Shown here piece after piece: positions 56,952-64,000 of a stretch of 64,000 nt of DNA. The notes under the pieces were generated by a model. The model did not search any database, had not been told where the DNA came from, and saw only the letters and a program-made list of their open reading frames with translations. Location of the stretch: positions 186,001 to 250,000 of the forward strand of contig NZ_CP064788.1 in the NCBI RefSeq assembly GCF_017094525.1. Reading direction: 5' to 3'. Each line of letters opens with the position of its first letter. Within the stretch, counting starts at the first letter, position 1. This DNA is from Halapricum desulfuricans. Its GTDB lineage: Archaea; Halobacteriota; Halobacteria; Halobacteriales; Haloarculaceae. The position numbers and the translations under genes were made by a program.

Positions 56952-59783
56952 TCACTCCCAGAAGGATTTCGTCCGGGCGTACTCGCGTTCCCGGGCGAGG
57001 ATATCCCGGTAGAAGTCGTCCTCGTCCTCCCGAAGTTTGTTGATGATCCGGGCGGCGTTATGTGGCCCGACGCCGCGGGCCGCGAGCGCGATGATCGCCC
57101 GCTTGCCGTGACTCTGGACGAGACTCGCCGCCCGGTAGGCCCGTTCGGTCTGTTTTTCCTGTTCGTCGTCCTTGTTGTCGGCCTTCACGGCCTGGACGAC
57201 CTCGTCAGCCCAGGGGTTCAGCGCGGCGATCTGGGTCGACCCACAGTGGGGACACGCCGGCTGGTCGCTGACGGTCTTGACCGTCCGCCTGGATTCCCAG
57301 TCCTGACAGTGCAGACAGAACAGCAACACCTGGTCGTTCTGGATGCGCTCGCGCACGGTCTGGACGACGCTGGCGTCGGCGTTTTCGGGAGCCAGCAGTT
57401 CCTGGCCGCTCGAGCGGCCGCCCCGGCCGAGTGGGGTGCGCTCGCCGACGGTCTCGACGCTGATCGCGCCTGACTGGATCGCTTCGAGGATCTCGCTCGC
57501 TTCCTCAACGGCCAGTTCCTCGTGGAGGACTGCCCGCAGCGCCTCGTCGTAGACGGGGGTGTCCTCCAGCGCCGCGAGGAGCCGATCCCGACCGAATCGG
57601 TTGCTCCCACTGCCCCGCCACCGCTTGAGTGCCCCGAACTTCGCAGCGACCTGGGCCAGCCGGAACTTGAGTACGTCGGCGTTCTTGAGGCTGAGTTCGA
57701 TGATCGCCTCCAGATGGTCGGGATCAGTTTCATTGAGCACTTCGACGACGTCCCGGGCCGCGACCCCGCCGGGCACCTCCAGCTCGATCCGGTAGGGGTC
57801 GATCTCCATGCCGACCGAGGAACCGGTCCGCTGGCCGAGCATCGACGAGACGAGTCTGCCGAGCGTCTCGTTGACGGTGTGTCCGAAGTGGGCGTTGATC
57901 ACGACTTGCCGGCCCCGAAACTCCACGAGGAGCCGGTCGTCGGTCGGCAGCGCGGCCTCGTGGCGGTCCAGCGGGTCGAGCGCCTCGGCGATCGTGTGCT
58001 CGTCGGCCGGGTAGTGCCGCCGCAGGTCCCGGGCGGTCGCTTCCGGCGTCGCGCCACCCCGCAACTGCGTGCCCGTCACCTCGCGGATCTCGCCGACCTC
58101 CTGGGCGACCTCGTAGGGGACGGGGATCTCCTGGCCGACCCACGAGGGGACTTCACCGCCGGGGTCGGCGACGGGGCTGACCTGGACGCGCTCCTCGTCC
58201 TCGTCGATCTCGACGATACGCCACATCTCCCCGCGCTGGATGAAGATCTCGCCGGGCTGGGCGAAGTTGACGACGAACCGCTCGTCGAGCGTCCCGATGC
58301 GATCGCCGGAAGCGACGTCCTCGACGGTGTAGGTCGCCTCGTCGGGGATCATCGAGAGGTTCTGATAGAAGTACTGCCAGGTGCCCCGGCGCTTTTCGAG
58401 CGTATCGCGGTCCTCGTCTAGCCAGACCACGTCGTTGCCCGCGAGTTCCCGGACGACCTGCTTGAACTCGTCTTCGCCGACCTCCGCGAAGGGGTAGGCG
58501 CGAGTGAGAATCTCGTAGGCCTCCATCGCCCGGATCTCGCCGACGTCCATGACGAGGCCGGCGATCTGGTTGGCGACAGTGTCGAGGCTGCCGTGGTGGA
58601 TCGCCGCGGGTTCGACCTCGCCCTCGCTCGCTCGACGGGCGATCGCCAGCGCTTCGAGCGTGTCGTCCGGGCGGGTCGTGATCACCGTCCCCGAAGAGAC
58701 GACGTCTCGACGGTGGCCGGCCCGGCCGACGCGCTGGAGCAACCGCCGCACCTCGCGGGGGCTGTTGTACTGGACGACGTGATCGACGTGGCCGACGTCG
58801 ATGCCCAGCTCCATCGAGGACGTACACAGTAGCGCGTCGAGGTCGCCGGACTTGAACCGGTCCTCGACGTCGATCCGGGCCTCCTTCGAGAGCGAGCCGT
58901 GGTGGACGCCGATGTCGGTGCCGAGCTTTTTGAATCGCGAGCCGAGCGCCTCGGCCGTCTGACGCGTGTTGACAAAGATCAGTGCCGAGTCGTGATCGGC
59001 GATGATCTCGTCGATCGCCCGGACGTGGCTGGCGACGTCGGCGTCGGTCATCAGTTGCCCGGCGAGTCGTTCGTCCTCGTCGGTGACTCGAGGTTGCCGG
59101 ACTTCGACATCGAGGCGACTCCCGACGTCGACTTCGACGATGCGACAGCCCCGATCACCGGTGAGGAACTTGCCGACCTCCTCGGGGTCGCCGACGGTCG
59201 CCGAGAGGCCGATCCGCTGGAAGGGGCCGGCCAGTTCGCGCAGCCGCTCCAGCCCGACGGTCAGTTGCGCCCCGCGTTTCGCGGCGGCCAGTTCGTGGAC
59301 CTCGTCGACGACGACATGTTCGACGTCTTCGAGTGCGCGTCGGAGCTTCTTGCCGGTGAGCATCGCCTGCAGCGTCTCGGGCGTCGTGACGAGCACGTCC
59401 GGAGGATCGTCGGCCTGCTTGCTGCGCTGGTAGTCGGTGGTGTCACCGTGACGGACGTCGACGTCGAGATCCAGCGTCTGGCCCCACCACTCGAGGCGTT
59501 CGCGCATGTCCCGGTTGAGCGCGCGCAGCGGCGTGACGTACAGCGCGCCGATCCCGAACCGGTCCTCGCCCTCGAGCGCGTCCAGCACGGGCAACATCGC
59601 CGTCTCGGTCTTGCCAGTCCCGGTCGGCGCGACGACGAGCGCGTCCCGTCCTCGTGCGATCGGTCCGATCGCGCGACGCTGTGGCTCGGTGGGCGTCCGA
59701 AAGCCACGCTCGCCCAGCGCCTCGCGGACGGCCTCACCCAGTGCGGTGAACGCGTCCCGACCGTCGACCGCTGACTCTGCCAT
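56952..59783 (-). CDS. Lhr-type ATP-dependent helicase
   Basis: 943 residues from the ATG at 59783. Superfamily 2 motifs: I 'APTGTGKTETAML', II 'VVDEVHEL', III 'GLSATVGD', IV 'ALIFVNTRQTAE', V 'LLCTSSMELGIDVGHVDHVVQ', VI 'LLQRVGRAGHR'. A long C-terminal region has the Lhr winged-helix/beta-barrel core, and a Cys4 zinc motif ('LFCLHCQDW...CPHCGS') near residue 810. Lhr helicases act in DNA repair and replication-associated remodelling. The zinc motif and long tail resemble the haloarchaeal Lhr2-like group; subgroup not certain. Confidence 0.92.
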   Translation of the reverse strand: MAESAVDGRDAFTALGEAVREALGERGFRTPTEPQRRAIGPIARGRDALVVAPTGTGKTETAMLPVLDALEGEDRFGIGALYVTPLRALNRDMRERLEWWGQTLDLDVDVRHGDTTDYQRSKQADDPPDVLVTTPETLQAMLTGKKLRRALEDVEHVVVDEVHELAAAKRGAQLTVGLERLRELAGPFQRIGLSATVGDPEEVGKFLTGDRGCRIVEVDVGSRLDVEVRQPRVTDEDERLAGQLMTDADVASHVRAIDEIIADHDSALIFVNTRQTAEALGSRFKKLGTDIGVHHGSLSKEARIDVEDRFKSGDLDALLCTSSMELGIDVGHVDHVVQYNSPREVRRLLQRVGRAGHRRDVVSSGTVITTRPDDTLEALAIARRASEGEVEPAAIHHGSLDTVANQIAGLVMDVGEIRAMEAYEILTRAYPFAEVGEDEFKQVVRELAGNDVVWLDEDRDTLEKRRGTWQYFYQNLSMIPDEATYTVEDVASGDRIGTLDERFVVNFAQPGEIFIQRGEMWRIVEIDEDEERVQVSPVADPGGEVPSWVGQEIPVPYEVAQEVGEIREVTGTQLRGGATPEATARDLRRHYPADEHTIAEALDPLDRHEAALPTDDRLLVEFRGRQVVINAHFGHTVNETLGRLVSSMLGQRTGSSVGMEIDPYRIELEVPGGVAARDVVEVLNETDPDHLEAIIELSLKNADVLKFRLAQVAAKFGALKRWRGSGSNRFGRDRLLAALEDTPVYDEALRAVLHEELAVEEASEILEAIQSGAISVETVGERTPLGRGGRSSGQELLAPENADASVVQTVRERIQNDQVLLFCLHCQDWESRRTVKTVSDQPACPHCGSTQIAALNPWADEVVQAVKADNKDDEQEKQTERAYRAASLVQSHGKRAIIALAARGVGPHNAARIINKLREDEDDFYRDILAREREYARTKSFWE

Positions 59784-59899
59784 CGGGTCCGATTGGGGCT
59801 TGAACCGATTAAGCGCCGCGGTGGCTCCCGACGGACGCATCGCCGGCAACGACTACCGGAACGCCGGGAGTTATCAAACACAATTGTTAATAATTATGT

Positions 59900-60040
59900 A
59901 TGACGCCACAAAGTACGATACACGCTTGCCCGTCCTGTGAGAGTAGCCAGCGGGTGAAAACCGCGCACGAACAGGTACCGGGCGGCACAGACTGGCGGCA
60001 CTACGAGTGTCGGGACTGTGGGTACGAATGGCGCGTCTGA
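59900..60040 (+). CDS. 46-residue zinc-ribbon mini-protein
   Basis: Met-Thr-Pro-Gln-Ser-Thr-Ile-His-Ala then 'CPSCESSQRVKTAHEQVPGG' and 'YECRDCGYEWRV': two CxxC knuckles that fit one zinc ion (CPxC ... CRxCG). Small CPxCG-type proteins are widespread in haloarchaea and several affect stress or biofilm traits. ATG at 59900 is preceded by an AT-rich 'TTAATAATTATG' stretch that can supply the promoter. It lies between divergent lhr and the M48 protease gene. Confidence 0.7.
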   Translation: MTPQSTIHACPSCESSQRVKTAHEQVPGGTDWRHYECRDCGYEWRV

Positions 60041-60115
60041 GAGTCGGTCTGTCCGGTCGTCCCCGGGGCTAACAGTCCATAGCTTTCTCGTCGGTCGGGG
60101 TCCGAGTGGCGTGAC

Positions 60116-61399
60116 ATGCTCGAACTACATGCGGCCTTCCTGGCGCTCGTGGGGGGGACCGAACTCTTTTTCGCCGCGCTGGCGCTGTTGAACGTCCGGC
60201 ATGGGGCCGAGACCGTCGCCGAGCGAGCGGAATGGGTCAGCGAGCGTCTCGGTGTCGCGGATACCGAACGGCTGGTGGCGTATCAGCGTGCCGGCACGGG
60301 GCTGTCGTTGCTTCGGTCGGTCGTCGGCCTGGCGGTCGTGTTGCTCATGCTCTACTCGGGGCTGTTCGGCGACGTCGTCGCCGCGCTGGAAGGAGTGGCG
60401 CTCCCGCCGGTCGCGCGCGGCGTGATCTTTTTCGCCGCACTCGTCGTCGTCGCGCGCGTCGCCAGCGCCCCGTTCTCGCTGTACGAGACGTTCGTCGTCG
60501 AGGAGCAGTTCGGATTCAACCAGCAGTCGCCGCGGCTGTGGCTCCGGGACCTCGTCGTGGGGCTGGTCGTCTCGCTCGTGCTCGTGGCGATCGTCGCCGG
60601 CGGCGTCCTGCTGACGCTCGAGCTGTTCCCTGAGTGGTGGTGGGTCGGTGCCTGGGGGCTGTTCGTCGCCTTCTCGCTGGCGATGCTGGTGATCTATCCA
60701 CGAGTGATCGCGCCGCTGTTCTACGACTTCGAGCCGGTCGAGACGAGCGATCTCAGGGACGCGGTCGATGACGTCTTCGAGCGTGCCGGCTTCGACTGCG
60801 AGCAGGTGTACACCATGGACGCCTCCAGTCGCTCTTCGCACTCGAACGCGTACTTCGTGGGCTTCGGTCGGACCAAGCGAGTCGTCCTGTTCGATACGCT
60901 GATCGAGCAGATGGATCACGAGGAGATCAAAAGCGTCCTCGCACATGAACTCGCCCACTGGAAGCGAGGGCACATCTGGAAGCAACTGGCCAGTTCCGCC
61001 CTGCGAATCGGGATCGTACTGGTGATCTTCTCGGTCCTGATCGAGCAACCCTGGCTCTACGAGATGTTCGGCGTGCCGGAGACGGCCTACGCGGGGCTGG
61101 CGCTCGGGACGCTGTGGATTGAGCCGCTGGTGCGTCTCAGCGCGCCCCTGGAGAACCGACTCTCGCTACGACACGAGCGGGAGGCCGACAGTTTCGCCGT
61201 CGATGTCATGGGAAGCGGGTCGGCGCTGTCGGACGCGCTGGCGAACCTGACCAGCGAGAACCTCGCCAACCCCTTCCCCCATCCCCTCTATGCGACGTTC
61301 CACTACACTCATCCGCCGATTCCAGACCGAATTAGATATATCGAACGTCAGGGCGATAGCGGGAACGCGGACGGACACGCCGGCGAAGCGGCGGGCTGA
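60116..61399 (+). CDS. M48-family (Ste24-like) membrane metalloprotease
   Basis: 427 residues. The zinc motif 'VLAHELAHWKRGH' lies near residue 283; the third ligand Glu is in 'RHEREADSFAVDVM'. Four or more transmembrane helices precede it and two follow. The alignment pattern resembles Ste24/CAAX protease 1 rather than HtpX ('SSRSSHSNAYFVGFGRTKRVVLFDTLI', 'NPFPHPLYATFHYTHPPIPDRI'). Archaea lack CAAX prenylation, so it may serve membrane-protein quality control. Confidence 0.92.
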   Translation: MLELHAAFLALVGGTELFFAALALLNVRHGAETVAERAEWVSERLGVADTERLVAYQRAGTGLSLLRSVVGLAVVLLMLYSGLFGDVVAALEGVALPPVARGVIFFAALVVVARVASAPFSLYETFVVEEQFGFNQQSPRLWLRDLVVGLVVSLVLVAIVAGGVLLTLELFPEWWWVGAWGLFVAFSLAMLVIYPRVIAPLFYDFEPVETSDLRDAVDDVFERAGFDCEQVYTMDASSRSSHSNAYFVGFGRTKRVVLFDTLIEQMDHEEIKSVLAHELAHWKRGHIWKQLASSALRIGIVLVIFSVLIEQPWLYEMFGVPETAYAGLALGTLWIEPLVRLSAPLENRLSLRHEREADSFAVDVMGSGSALSDALANLTSENLANPFPHPLYATFHYTHPPIPDRIRYIERQGDSGNADGHAGEAAG

Positions 61400-61480
61400 T
61401 CGGAGCGACGGACCCGGTTCGGCACCGACCCTCATCGATAGCAGATACTATATGCGGGAGCGTCCACAAACAGTAGCGTA

Positions 61481-62431
61481 ATGGATCTGCCCGAGCCCGT
61501 TCGATCGGCACTCGACACACTTCCGGCTCCACGCACAGTCGTGGTCGCCGTCGTCGTGTCACTGGGATTGATCGCCCTGCTGGTGACAGTACTAGTCGCG
61601 ACCGGTGTCCTCGCACAACCGACCGTCGAGAGTATTGACAGCCAGTGGGGTGAGGCCACCAACGAGACAACACAGATAGAGACACAGGCCATCGTCGACA
61701 ATCCCAATCCGATCGGGATACCCGGCGTCGTCTCCGTCGAGTACACGGCGTCGCTGAACGACATCGTCCTCGTGGACAACGAGAAGTCCGGGATCGGACT
61801 TTCTCCCGGGAAAAACACCATCGAGTTTACCGCCGCGATGGACAACGACCGGATCGCTGACTGGTGGGTCACACACATCAACGGCGACGAACGATCGACG
61901 ATGACAATCGAGCCGACGGTGAGCGGGCCGGGAGTCAGTCAGTCGCTGCCCGATCAGACCTCTGACATCGAGACCGACCTACTCGCCGGTCTGAACACTG
62001 CCGAACCGCAGCCGGTCGGGACGAGCGACCGAGAGTACTTCACCGCCGAGTCGACCTCGGTCGAATGGGGCGAGGCGACGCCACAGGTGGCCCCCCTCGA
62101 TATTCGGAGCATGCTACGAAACGAGCAACCGGTGCCGATTACGATCCGGGAGATCAGTTACGACGTCTCGATCGGCGGTGTCACGCTGGCCAACGGCAGC
62201 CAGGACGACGGAACGACGATCGGACCGGGAGAGAGCGGGGTCGTCGATCCGACGATCGACCTCGACAACTCCCGGATGGACGAGTGGTGGGTCAGCCACG
62301 TCGAAAACGGTGAACGATCGACGCTTTCGGTCGACGCGTGGGCGACGATCGAAGCAGGTGGTCAGACCGAGACAGTCCCACTGTCGATGTTTGCGACGAA
62401 CGAAACCGTCGAGACGGATCTGTTGGGCTGA
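61481..62431 (+). CDS. Membrane-anchored protein with two LEA-14/WHy domains
   Basis: 316 residues. One transmembrane segment (residues 21-45) anchors an extracellular pair of similar beta-sandwich domains of about 125 residues each. Both begin with 'VESIDSQWGEAT / STSVEWGEAT', contain a 'NP/EQPVPI-x-I' strand and a 'D-E/D-WWV-S/T-H-x-x-N/E-G-E-R-S' motif near the end. LEA-14 (WHy) domains are associated with desiccation and osmotic stress. The duplication inside the protein is obvious by eye. Confidence 0.85.
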   Translation: MDLPEPVRSALDTLPAPRTVVVAVVVSLGLIALLVTVLVATGVLAQPTVESIDSQWGEATNETTQIETQAIVDNPNPIGIPGVVSVEYTASLNDIVLVDNEKSGIGLSPGKNTIEFTAAMDNDRIADWWVTHINGDERSTMTIEPTVSGPGVSQSLPDQTSDIETDLLAGLNTAEPQPVGTSDREYFTAESTSVEWGEATPQVAPLDIRSMLRNEQPVPITIREISYDVSIGGVTLANGSQDDGTTIGPGESGVVDPTIDLDNSRMDEWWVSHVENGERSTLSVDAWATIEAGGQTETVPLSMFATNETVETDLLG

Positions 62432-62454
62432 CCCAACTGTTCCGCTGCTGTCGT

Positions 62455-63444
62455 CTAGATTCCTTCCAGCGGCGAGTCCTTCGACTCGGCGAGGCGTTCG
62501 AACTGTTCACCGGTCAGTTCGACCTCGGTCGCACCGAGGTTCTCCTCAAGCTGTTCGACGGTTCGTGCACCGACGATGGGGGCCGCAACCGACTGGTGGT
62601 GCATCAGCCACGCGAGACTGACCTGTGCCGGCGTGGCGTCGACTTCCTCGGCGACGGCCCGGACCTCGTCGACGACCTCGAAGTTCGCCTTGGTGAGGTA
62701 GTAGTCTTCCCAGCCCTCGTCTTCCGAGGCCGTCGAGTCCTCGGGCATGTCATCGCGGCTGTACTTGCCCGTCAGCACGCCCTGTCCGAGGGGGCTCCAC
62801 GGGACGAGTTCGATCCCGTAGTCGGCACACATGTTCAGATAGGTGTCCTCGACCTCCCGGTTGACGAGATTGTACCGCGGCTGTGAGACGGTGAAGGGTT
62901 CGAACCCGTAGCGTTTGGCGATCTCGTTGGCCTTTGCGACGTGCCAGGCGTCGGGGACGTGTGTCGAGGCCCCGAGGAAGTTGACCTTGCCGTCCTCGAC
63001 GACGCCGTTGAGCGTGCGCATCAACTGCTCGGCAGGTGTGGCATCGTCCCAGCGGTGGATGTACAGCACGTCGAGGTAGTCGGTCCCGAGGCGGTCGAGG
63101 ATCGCGTCGACTTGCCGCCGGACGTGGGTCCGCGAGAGCCCCCTGAAGTTGGGGTTGTCCTCCCGTGTCGGCCAGTAGACTTTCGAGGCGATGACGTACT
63201 CGCTGCGATCACGCTCGGCGAGCCAGTTGCCGATCCAGCGCTCGCTGTCGCCGTCGCCGTAGATGTCGGCGGTGTCGATGAACCGTCCGCCACACCCCTC
63301 GTAGGCGTCGAGCAGTTCGTAGGCCCGTTCCTCGGTGATCTCGACCGAGTCCTGATCGGTCGTGCGGCCGAACCGCCAGGTCCCGAACGCGAGTTCGCTC
63401 ACTTGCAGGCCGGTGCGTCCCAGGGGGACGTATCCGAGTTCCAT
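62455..63444 (-). CDS. Aldo/keto reductase
   Basis: 329 residues, (beta/alpha)8 barrel. The catalytic tetrad is visible: Asp and Tyr in 'FIDTADIYGDGDSE', Lys in 'YVIASKVYW', His in 'VLYIHRWDDATP'; the NADPH-binding C-terminal 'APIVGARTVEQLEENLGA' is also present. Closest layout is the Kvbeta/YajO-like group of NADP-dependent oxidoreductases. Physiological substrate unknown. Confidence 0.92.
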   Translation of the reverse strand: MELGYVPLGRTGLQVSELAFGTWRFGRTTDQDSVEITEERAYELLDAYEGCGGRFIDTADIYGDGDSERWIGNWLAERDRSEYVIASKVYWPTREDNPNFRGLSRTHVRRQVDAILDRLGTDYLDVLYIHRWDDATPAEQLMRTLNGVVEDGKVNFLGASTHVPDAWHVAKANEIAKRYGFEPFTVSQPRYNLVNREVEDTYLNMCADYGIELVPWSPLGQGVLTGKYSRDDMPEDSTASEDEGWEDYYLTKANFEVVDEVRAVAEEVDATPAQVSLAWLMHHQSVAAPIVGARTVEQLEENLGATEVELTGEQFERLAESKDSPLEGI

Positions 63445-63576
63445 ACGTACACGCGGGGTGGCCCGGGCTTGAAATTTCTGCCCGCTTTCGACCCTGAATT
63501 GCGCCGCAAAACGGGCCGTCTGACAGCGATCCGGAAGTGGAAAGCGTTATCAATTGCTGTCTGTGTTTGGTAATTA

Positions 63577-64000
63577 ATGTCCGACCGTTTCGACGTGGTC
63601 GTCGCCGGGGCCGGCCCGGCCGGCGCGCAGGCCGCACGCGACATCGCCGCGAGGGGGTACGATGTCGTCGTGCTGGAGACCGAGCCCGAATCGGAGTTCC
63701 CGCGACAGAGCAACAAGTCGACCGGGGGGACGTTCCCCTCGATGCTCACCGCGTTCAACGTCCCCGACGACGTCGTGATGCAGTTCACCGACAGCGTCGT
63801 CCTCGAATCGCCGAACCACCACTTCGAGCAACCGCAGGCCGGAGCCGTCCTCGAGTTCGCCGACTTCAAAGAGTTCCTCGTCGAGGTCAGCCGAGCGAAC
63901 GGTGCCGAATACCGCTTCGACGCCCGCGTGTCCGGCCCGATCATGGAGGGCGGAGAGATCGTCGGCGTCGAGTACAACGGCGATCGGGAGGTCTACGGCG
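63577..64000 (+). CDS. Geranylgeranyl reductase family protein (5' part)
   Basis: 141 codons are present and the gene continues beyond the window. The FAD motif 'VVVAGAGPAGAQAARDIAARG' starts at residue 7, followed by 'VVVLETEPESEFPRQSNKST' and 'LEFADFKEFLVEVSRANGAE'. The family saturates geranylgeranyl chains, including those of archaeal ether lipids; which member this is (lipid core or another isoprenoid) cannot be decided from the N terminus. It is divergent from the aldo/keto reductase. Confidence 0.85.
   Translation, partial: MSDRFDVVVAGAGPAGAQAARDIAARGYDVVVLETEPESEFPRQSNKSTGGTFPSMLTAFNVPDDVVMQFTDSVVLESPNHHFEQPQAGAVLEFADFKEFLVEVSRANGAEYRFDARVSGPIMEGGEIVGVEYNGDREVYG

Overview
The window reads as the chromosome of a haloarchaeon (class Halobacteria). 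Base composition is GC-rich, predicted proteins are very acidic, several genes have a TATA-like box about 26-28 bases before the start codon (leaderless-type promoters), and the gene families are haloarchaeal: Tat-exported lipoproteins, PurO, MfnA, an RfcC-like protein, PitA-type heme protein, type I Idi, GlpABC and a geranylgeranyl reductase. The genus cannot be decided from the sequence alone.

Bases 1-16.6 kb are an accessory, decaying region. It opens with a co-directional run of poorly known genes (zinc finger, two unknowns, pRiA4b ORF-3-like, CcbP-like, SWIM zinc finger). The last gene is broken by an IS200/IS605-type palindrome-bounded element of about 380 bp. Then come an ERCC4-type nuclease, a TumE-like protein, small inverted-repeat elements, a 971-residue Tat-exported repeat protein, an SppA/DUF4350-like pair, a lipoprotein pseudogene, a second Tat protein, three transposase relics and a tyrosine recombinase that lacks part of its catalytic core. 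The recombinase lies next to the 3' end of tRNA-Thr(GGU), a classic island boundary.

16.9-23.5 kb is core: DUF7114-like, nadE, tRNA-Gly(CCC), an RNase H-like exonuclease, rhomboid, a feoA-feoB-zinc ribbon operon behind a DtxR-type box, a DUF123 protein and tRNA-Gln(CUG). 23.5-27.1 kb is a metal/arsenic module: tandem-HNH protein, arsC, a wrecked arsR, an ArsP-type permease, a thioredoxin-like protein and an intact CxC-type ArsR.

27.2-49.2 kb is largely housekeeping: purO, RfcC-like clamp-loader subunit, idi, phosphoribosyltransferase, PhzF, mfnA, VTT membrane protein, carB, MinD/ParA-like ATPase, HTH-DUF7521 pair, uvrC, S2P protease, pitA, NifU/SufU and a multicopper oxidase. It is peppered with 73-80 bp inverted-repeat elements that create TGA/TCA target duplications. 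One disrupts a LiaF-like gene; two abut the stop codons of phzF and uvrC; one has itself been invaded by an IS630-family element (49.4-50.6 kb).

50.9-55.5 kb holds the anaerobic glycerol-3-phosphate dehydrogenase operon glpABC and a PadR regulator. The right end carries a membrane protein, an Lhr-type helicase, a 46-residue zinc protein, an M48 protease, an LEA-14/WHy protein, an aldo/keto reductase and the 5' part of a geranylgeranyl reductase. No CRISPR array and no rRNA gene was seen. The best candidates for undescribed biology are the 1-6 kb gene cluster, the Tat repeat protein, and the TGA-targeting mini-elements.
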